A DNA stretch of 64,000 bases, from the NCBI GenBank assembly GCA_018873245.2, contig JAEMBT020000009.1, positions 2,510,001 to 2,574,000 on the forward strand, given 5' to 3'. Source of the DNA: Archegozetes longisetosus. Lineage: Eukaryota; Arthropoda; Arachnida; Sarcoptiformes; Trhypochthoniidae. The notes beneath the pieces are model-generated. The model was not told the origin of the DNA, did no database searches, and saw nothing but the letters and a program-made list of their open reading frames with translations. Positions within the stretch are counted from its first letter, which is position 1, and every line of letters starts with the position of its first letter. This document shows positions 60,401 through 64,000 of the stretch, one piece after another. A program made the translations under genes and the position numbers.

Positions 60401-60861
60401 GACCAACAATGGATGCAGTACTCAAACATCCATTGTTTTGGAATTCTCAAAAGTCGCTGTCGTTTATTGGGCAAGTGTCTAATCGTATAGGGAGAGAAAA
60501 TGATGATTCTCCCCTATTGAACATATTAGAGAGTAGAGCGGCGGATGTTACAAAAGGCAGTTGGATGGATATAATCAGTGACGAGCTGAGAAATGATCTG
60601 AGAAATCGAAAGTATAATGGATCATTGGTGAAGGATTTACTACGCGCGATTAGGAACAAATATCAGCATTACAACGAATTACTTGAGGATGTGAAACAGT
60701 CGTTAGGATCGATGCCTGACGGATTCGCATCTTACTTCACGAATAATTTTCCCCTTTTATTAGTGCACATATACATTACTATGCAACAATGTAAGACTGA
60801 AAATGAGTTTACAGAGTTTTATTGCTGTTCTTTTGATTTTCAGTCTTTAACTACGATTTAG
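57467..60861 (+). CDS. RCC1 propeller + pseudokinase + KEN ribonuclease fusion, three exons, ~720 aa
   Basis: Exons 57467-58194, 59373-59654 and 59701-60861. Exons 1-2 encode about five to six RCC1 blades (VFAWGQN, VYGWGENGDGQLGLG, YGQLGIGN) preceded by an RCBTB-like FVSRIRIACV lead. Exon 3 encodes an IRE1/RNase L-like module. The Gly loop is IIGRGPTGTCVFRG and the ATP-binding lysine is in AVKRL. HRD is changed to HCK (60033) and DFG to DFN (60112), predicting a dead kinase. The KEN domain is YNGSLVKDLLRAIRNKYQHY (60613-60672), keeping the Tyr, Arg, Asn and His needed for RNA cleavage. RNase L has ankyrin repeats where this has RCC1. Frame breaks occur near 59535 (a GGG one too long), at the exon 2/3 junction (an A run one short) and near 60173 (GG one short). 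The function is inferred: a sensor propeller controlling an RNase. Confidence 0.8.
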
Positions 60862-62318
60862 TCTAGGATCTCACTTTTTGGGAACTTGGTTTGCTTTTAA
60901 AACATTCTTTAATTGCTTCAATTAGAATGCGCGTAGTATGATATGCCATCGTTACTTCAATAACAGCTTATTCCCCTATCCATAGACTTAGTTCAAAATC
61001 ATTAAACAAGATATGAATGATAGGATTACCAATGATGTCAGATTTTGTTAACGTAGAAGTAAACTTTCTTTATAATAGATGAGCTTATACTTATTATAAA
61101 GTAAACAAAACTCATTCGATTTCAGTTTCAATCAAAATAAACATTAAATGAATAAACATTTTATGTATTCCAAAATAAAATAATTTTTCTTCTGATCTAA
61201 TTAATCAATATTAAGTAATCGAAAAAAGTTAAGTTTGTATATTGTGAGAGCGGATTTTTATATAGCAAAATAACAACTCTTAGACTTTGACAATTAATAA
61301 TCTTTATTAGAATATAGATTGAATAATAATACACAAAGATTTAAAAGTGTCGTTCAGATTCTAAGCTCTTTCTCACTCTCTTACTAACTCACTTAATTTC
61401 TACTCTATTACTCTCCCTTTTTATACTTTTCTAACTAATAAAAGGATGTTTAAGAAAATTTTCGAGTTATGATTTTTAAAATGTTATTCTTAAAAAGGTA
61501 TGTTTAAGCATTTCATGTTAGACTCTCATAACAATTAATTTCCTTTTGTAATTAATTCAGACTAAGAATTTACTTTTATAATTAAAGCGAACTAAACATA
61601 ACCTTTTTTAGTCATAACAAAATAAGAGTTTTACATTCATTCTCATAACAAATAAAAAGTTTACAAAACAAATTAAAATACTTTTTGTTTTAATATAACA
61701 ATATCGGAGATAACTATTAATTTAAAGCTCATAATGGTCGCAAAAATGACTTTCTACTACATAAAGTTTCAATAATTCATTCAATTATCAATTTGTAATA
61801 CGCGCTCAAATTTGATCAAATAAAGTTTGGTTCCCTTATGGATTAAGAAGCTTTTTTAAAAGCTCAGACAAATCATTGATGATCCTATCTTTCATATAAA
61901 AGTCTTAAAAGGATTAAACTTATGTATGGAAAACACGTTTGTATACCGATTCTTATTAATTAGTTCAATGACAGGGTATCAATCAATTCTTATTATTCGT
62001 TTCAACAAAAAAATAAGGTGGTCTTGTACCAAAGATTATTCCTTAGATTGCATTAAAGCAATGGCTGTCATTCATGAACATTTAAAAATCTATACTAATT
62101 TGCAAAGCGAATAACGCATTGTTAACATTTTACAATAGTGTTTATAAATAATCCCCGATCAATTTTGCGCTAAACTATTACATTGTTATGGAGATGGCAA
62201 ATGAATAAGAATTTTATATTGAAATTGTATACCCAATCGTACTATTGTTTGAGTTATGTTAGGTTAGTAATTTTAGTAGTTTTAGTAGTTTTAGTAATAG
62301 TAGTGATAGCAACGTTAG
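60862..62318. other. Intergenic, no gene seen
   Basis: 3' flank of the fusion gene. A pyrimidine-rich CTCTTTCTCACTCTCTTAC segment lies at 61368-61390. 62250-62300 has (TTTTAGTAG)n-type short tandem repeats. Confidence 0.45.
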
Positions 62319-62319
62319 T

Positions 62320-62965
62320 ACGGAGTGGTTCACTTGCTTTTTCAAAGGAGTACAGTAAGAACAGTGAGAGATGGAAAATTGAAATAAATTTTATTAAATT
62401 CTACATTTAAAAATGGAATTGAAATGATTTTGTTCAATAATCGGTGTGCTCACCATTTGCTCGTCGTACAGCTTCCAAACGGTTTGGGCATGAGAGCAAA
62501 ATTTGTTCAAACAAATCTGTACGATTTTCAATAGATTTCAAGATTTCTTTGAAATGAGCTTTCAGTTTTTCATAGGAATATCACTCAAAAATTATTTTCT
62601 TAAAAGCACGTTAATGGAATGTGAATAATAACAATAATAAAACAAGAAGTAAATGGGAGTTTTCTACAGAAGCCTTGAATTTAATATGAGTTACGCTAGA
62701 AAGTCAAAAAATGATGCAAAAATTGTTCTGATAACTTGAACCAATTTCGATTTGATAGAGAAACTAATTCAGAGTAAAGTTAAGTTGATACCATCAATAG
62801 TTAGTGCTGTATCCCTCTTGAAAAAGCAAATGGTGAGCACACCGATTGCTGAACAAAGTCATTTAAGTTCCATTTTTTATGTAGAATTTAATAAAATTCA
62901 TTTCAATTTTTCATTTCTTACTTTTTTGCTGTACCCCCTTGAAAAAGCAAGTGAACCACTCCGTA
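62320..62965. mobile_element. Inverted-repeat element with Tc1-tail core, ~646 bp
   Basis: Arms 62320-62461 and 62825-62965 are inverted copies, about 85% identical, both starting ACGGAGTGGTTCACTTGC. Next to the left arm, the minus strand (about 62530-62437) reads as the end of a Tc1 transposase (LLSCPNRLEAVRRANGEH.DY, stop), overlapping the arm. A deletion derivative of a Tc1-type element with long ends is the simplest reading. Confidence 0.6.
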
Positions 62966-64000
62966 GTGTTAGTAGTGTTAGTGAAAGGCAAAGCCGAGCA
63001 GTGCTCTTGCCCCTACTTCATTTCCATACACACATTATCGAGGAAGTGTGCGGGATTGGCCTCTCGGACAGGTGACGGCCATATCCGAGGTGCCAAAGAA
63101 CAGGCGCTATGTACAAAACAAAACTTTAACTCCCTCCAGCGCAAAAACTACTAGATGGATTTTGTTGAGCCCAGAAGACAATTTCCCCTTATAATGTCTA
63201 CTTTTAAAATATTCAATAAAATTCCGGGTGAAAGTTATCCCAGGAACCCATAGGGAGCGTGCAAGCTTCTTTATTCTTTAGGATTTTAGAAAATTAAGTT
63301 CATTTAAGTGACAAAAGAGCAATGTGTCAAAATAATTCGATAAAACTAACCGTTTATCATTTAATGGACTCGAAACAACCTTAGTAGACCCGCTTCGTCA
63401 TATTTTTCTTACACTTGCTGATATGTTGATATATTTTTAAAAATATTTTTAAACATATCTGATCTAAGTTTCATTTTACTATCATTAAACTAAACTTTTT
63501 TGAAAGGATATTTTTACACGTGTACAATTTGGTTAACATTATTTTGAACAAAACATGAAAACTAAGTTTCATTTGATCTCAAGTCCACACCTCTACGAAC
63601 TATCACGACATACCTGTCTTGCACCTCATTCCTTATCCTACGTTTATTTTGTTCTTTAAAATCAACAATTTCCTCATGAACTTTGGCCGAATTGTATGAA
63701 ATTGCGGTTTTATGGTGTTTTTAAAATGTTTTTAAAAATACTAATCATCTCATTTTTTGGTTGCTTCAAGAATTACAAAGAACCGAACGATTGTCCATAT
63801 AGTACTTATGTCCGACTAAATTAAACTCGACAAGAGATTTTGAATATCACTTTCATAAATTTATTATCTAAAACTTTTGCTTAGTCCGAACAAATAATTA
63901 TTATGAAGAATAAATTTCCACAAAAGTAAAAAAATTGCTGGAAAATTGACTCGCCCTTAGAAGTTACACTTAACCGAGCAGATGAAAAATATTTATCAGT
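62966..64000. other. Intergenic; GC-richer repeat-like block 62985-63265
   Basis: 62985-63265 is GC-richer, with CTCCCTCCAGCGCAAAAACT and ACTAGATGGATTTTGTTGAGC. It resembles a transposon fragment, but the class is not recognised. The rest to the window end is AT-rich and featureless. Confidence 0.4.

Overview
This window is nuclear DNA from a small AT-rich animal genome. Genes have short GT-AG introns (about 45-400 bp), no operons, and many decayed transposons lie between them. The best guess for the source is an acariform mite. The reasons are the compact introns, a large rifampicin-phosphotransferase/PEP-synthase-like gene of the type found in ticks and mites, a proteinase K-like subtilase, and DEG/ENaC and RCC1 genes. 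The organism is inferred; nothing in the window names it.

Layout. 1-7.1 kb is a gene-dense block: an F-box protein (-), a three-finger C2H2 protein (-), MRG15 (-, two exons) and a basic nuclear-looking protein (+) head-to-head with MRG15. 8-10.6 kb holds nested hAT-type elements, a stray SAM-like exon and a long inverted repeat. 11.1-12 kb is an aldo-keto reductase with a signal peptide (-). 12.8-16.4 kb is a transposon graveyard (TA-flanked MITE, DUF4817-type Tc1/mariner deletion derivative, 5'-truncated LINE, pogo-like MITE). 17.7-22.5 kb is an eight-exon subtilase (-) whose catalytic-serine exon is not found. 23.8-27.8 kb holds three DEG/ENaC channel domains in a row (-). 29.9-35.3 kb is a 12-exon phosphotransferase-like gene (+). 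36.5-42 kb has a dead Tc1 element, a small spliced gene, fragments of a Polinton/adintovirus-like element and an apparently intact DD37E transposon. 43.4-45.1 kb is a gene with two nuclear-receptor zinc-finger domains and no ligand-binding domain (-). 48.4-49.7 kb is a foldback element flanked by TTAA. 50.4-51.2 kb may be the remains of a multi-membrane-span gene. 55.6-56.3 kb is another foldback. 57.5-60.9 kb encodes an RCC1 propeller joined to an IRE1/RNase L-like pseudokinase plus KEN ribonuclease (+). The rest is non-coding.

The most interesting items are three unusual architectures: RCC1 + pseudokinase + KEN RNase; three fused DEG/ENaC domains, which is the subunit number of a complete channel; and SAM-like + two nuclear-receptor DNA-binding domains without a receptor domain. 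Several otherwise well-preserved genes carry single-base phase breaks. Nearly all lie at short homopolymers and are explained by a run one base too short or too long, so they may be assembly errors rather than gene death. This matters for the first two architectures.
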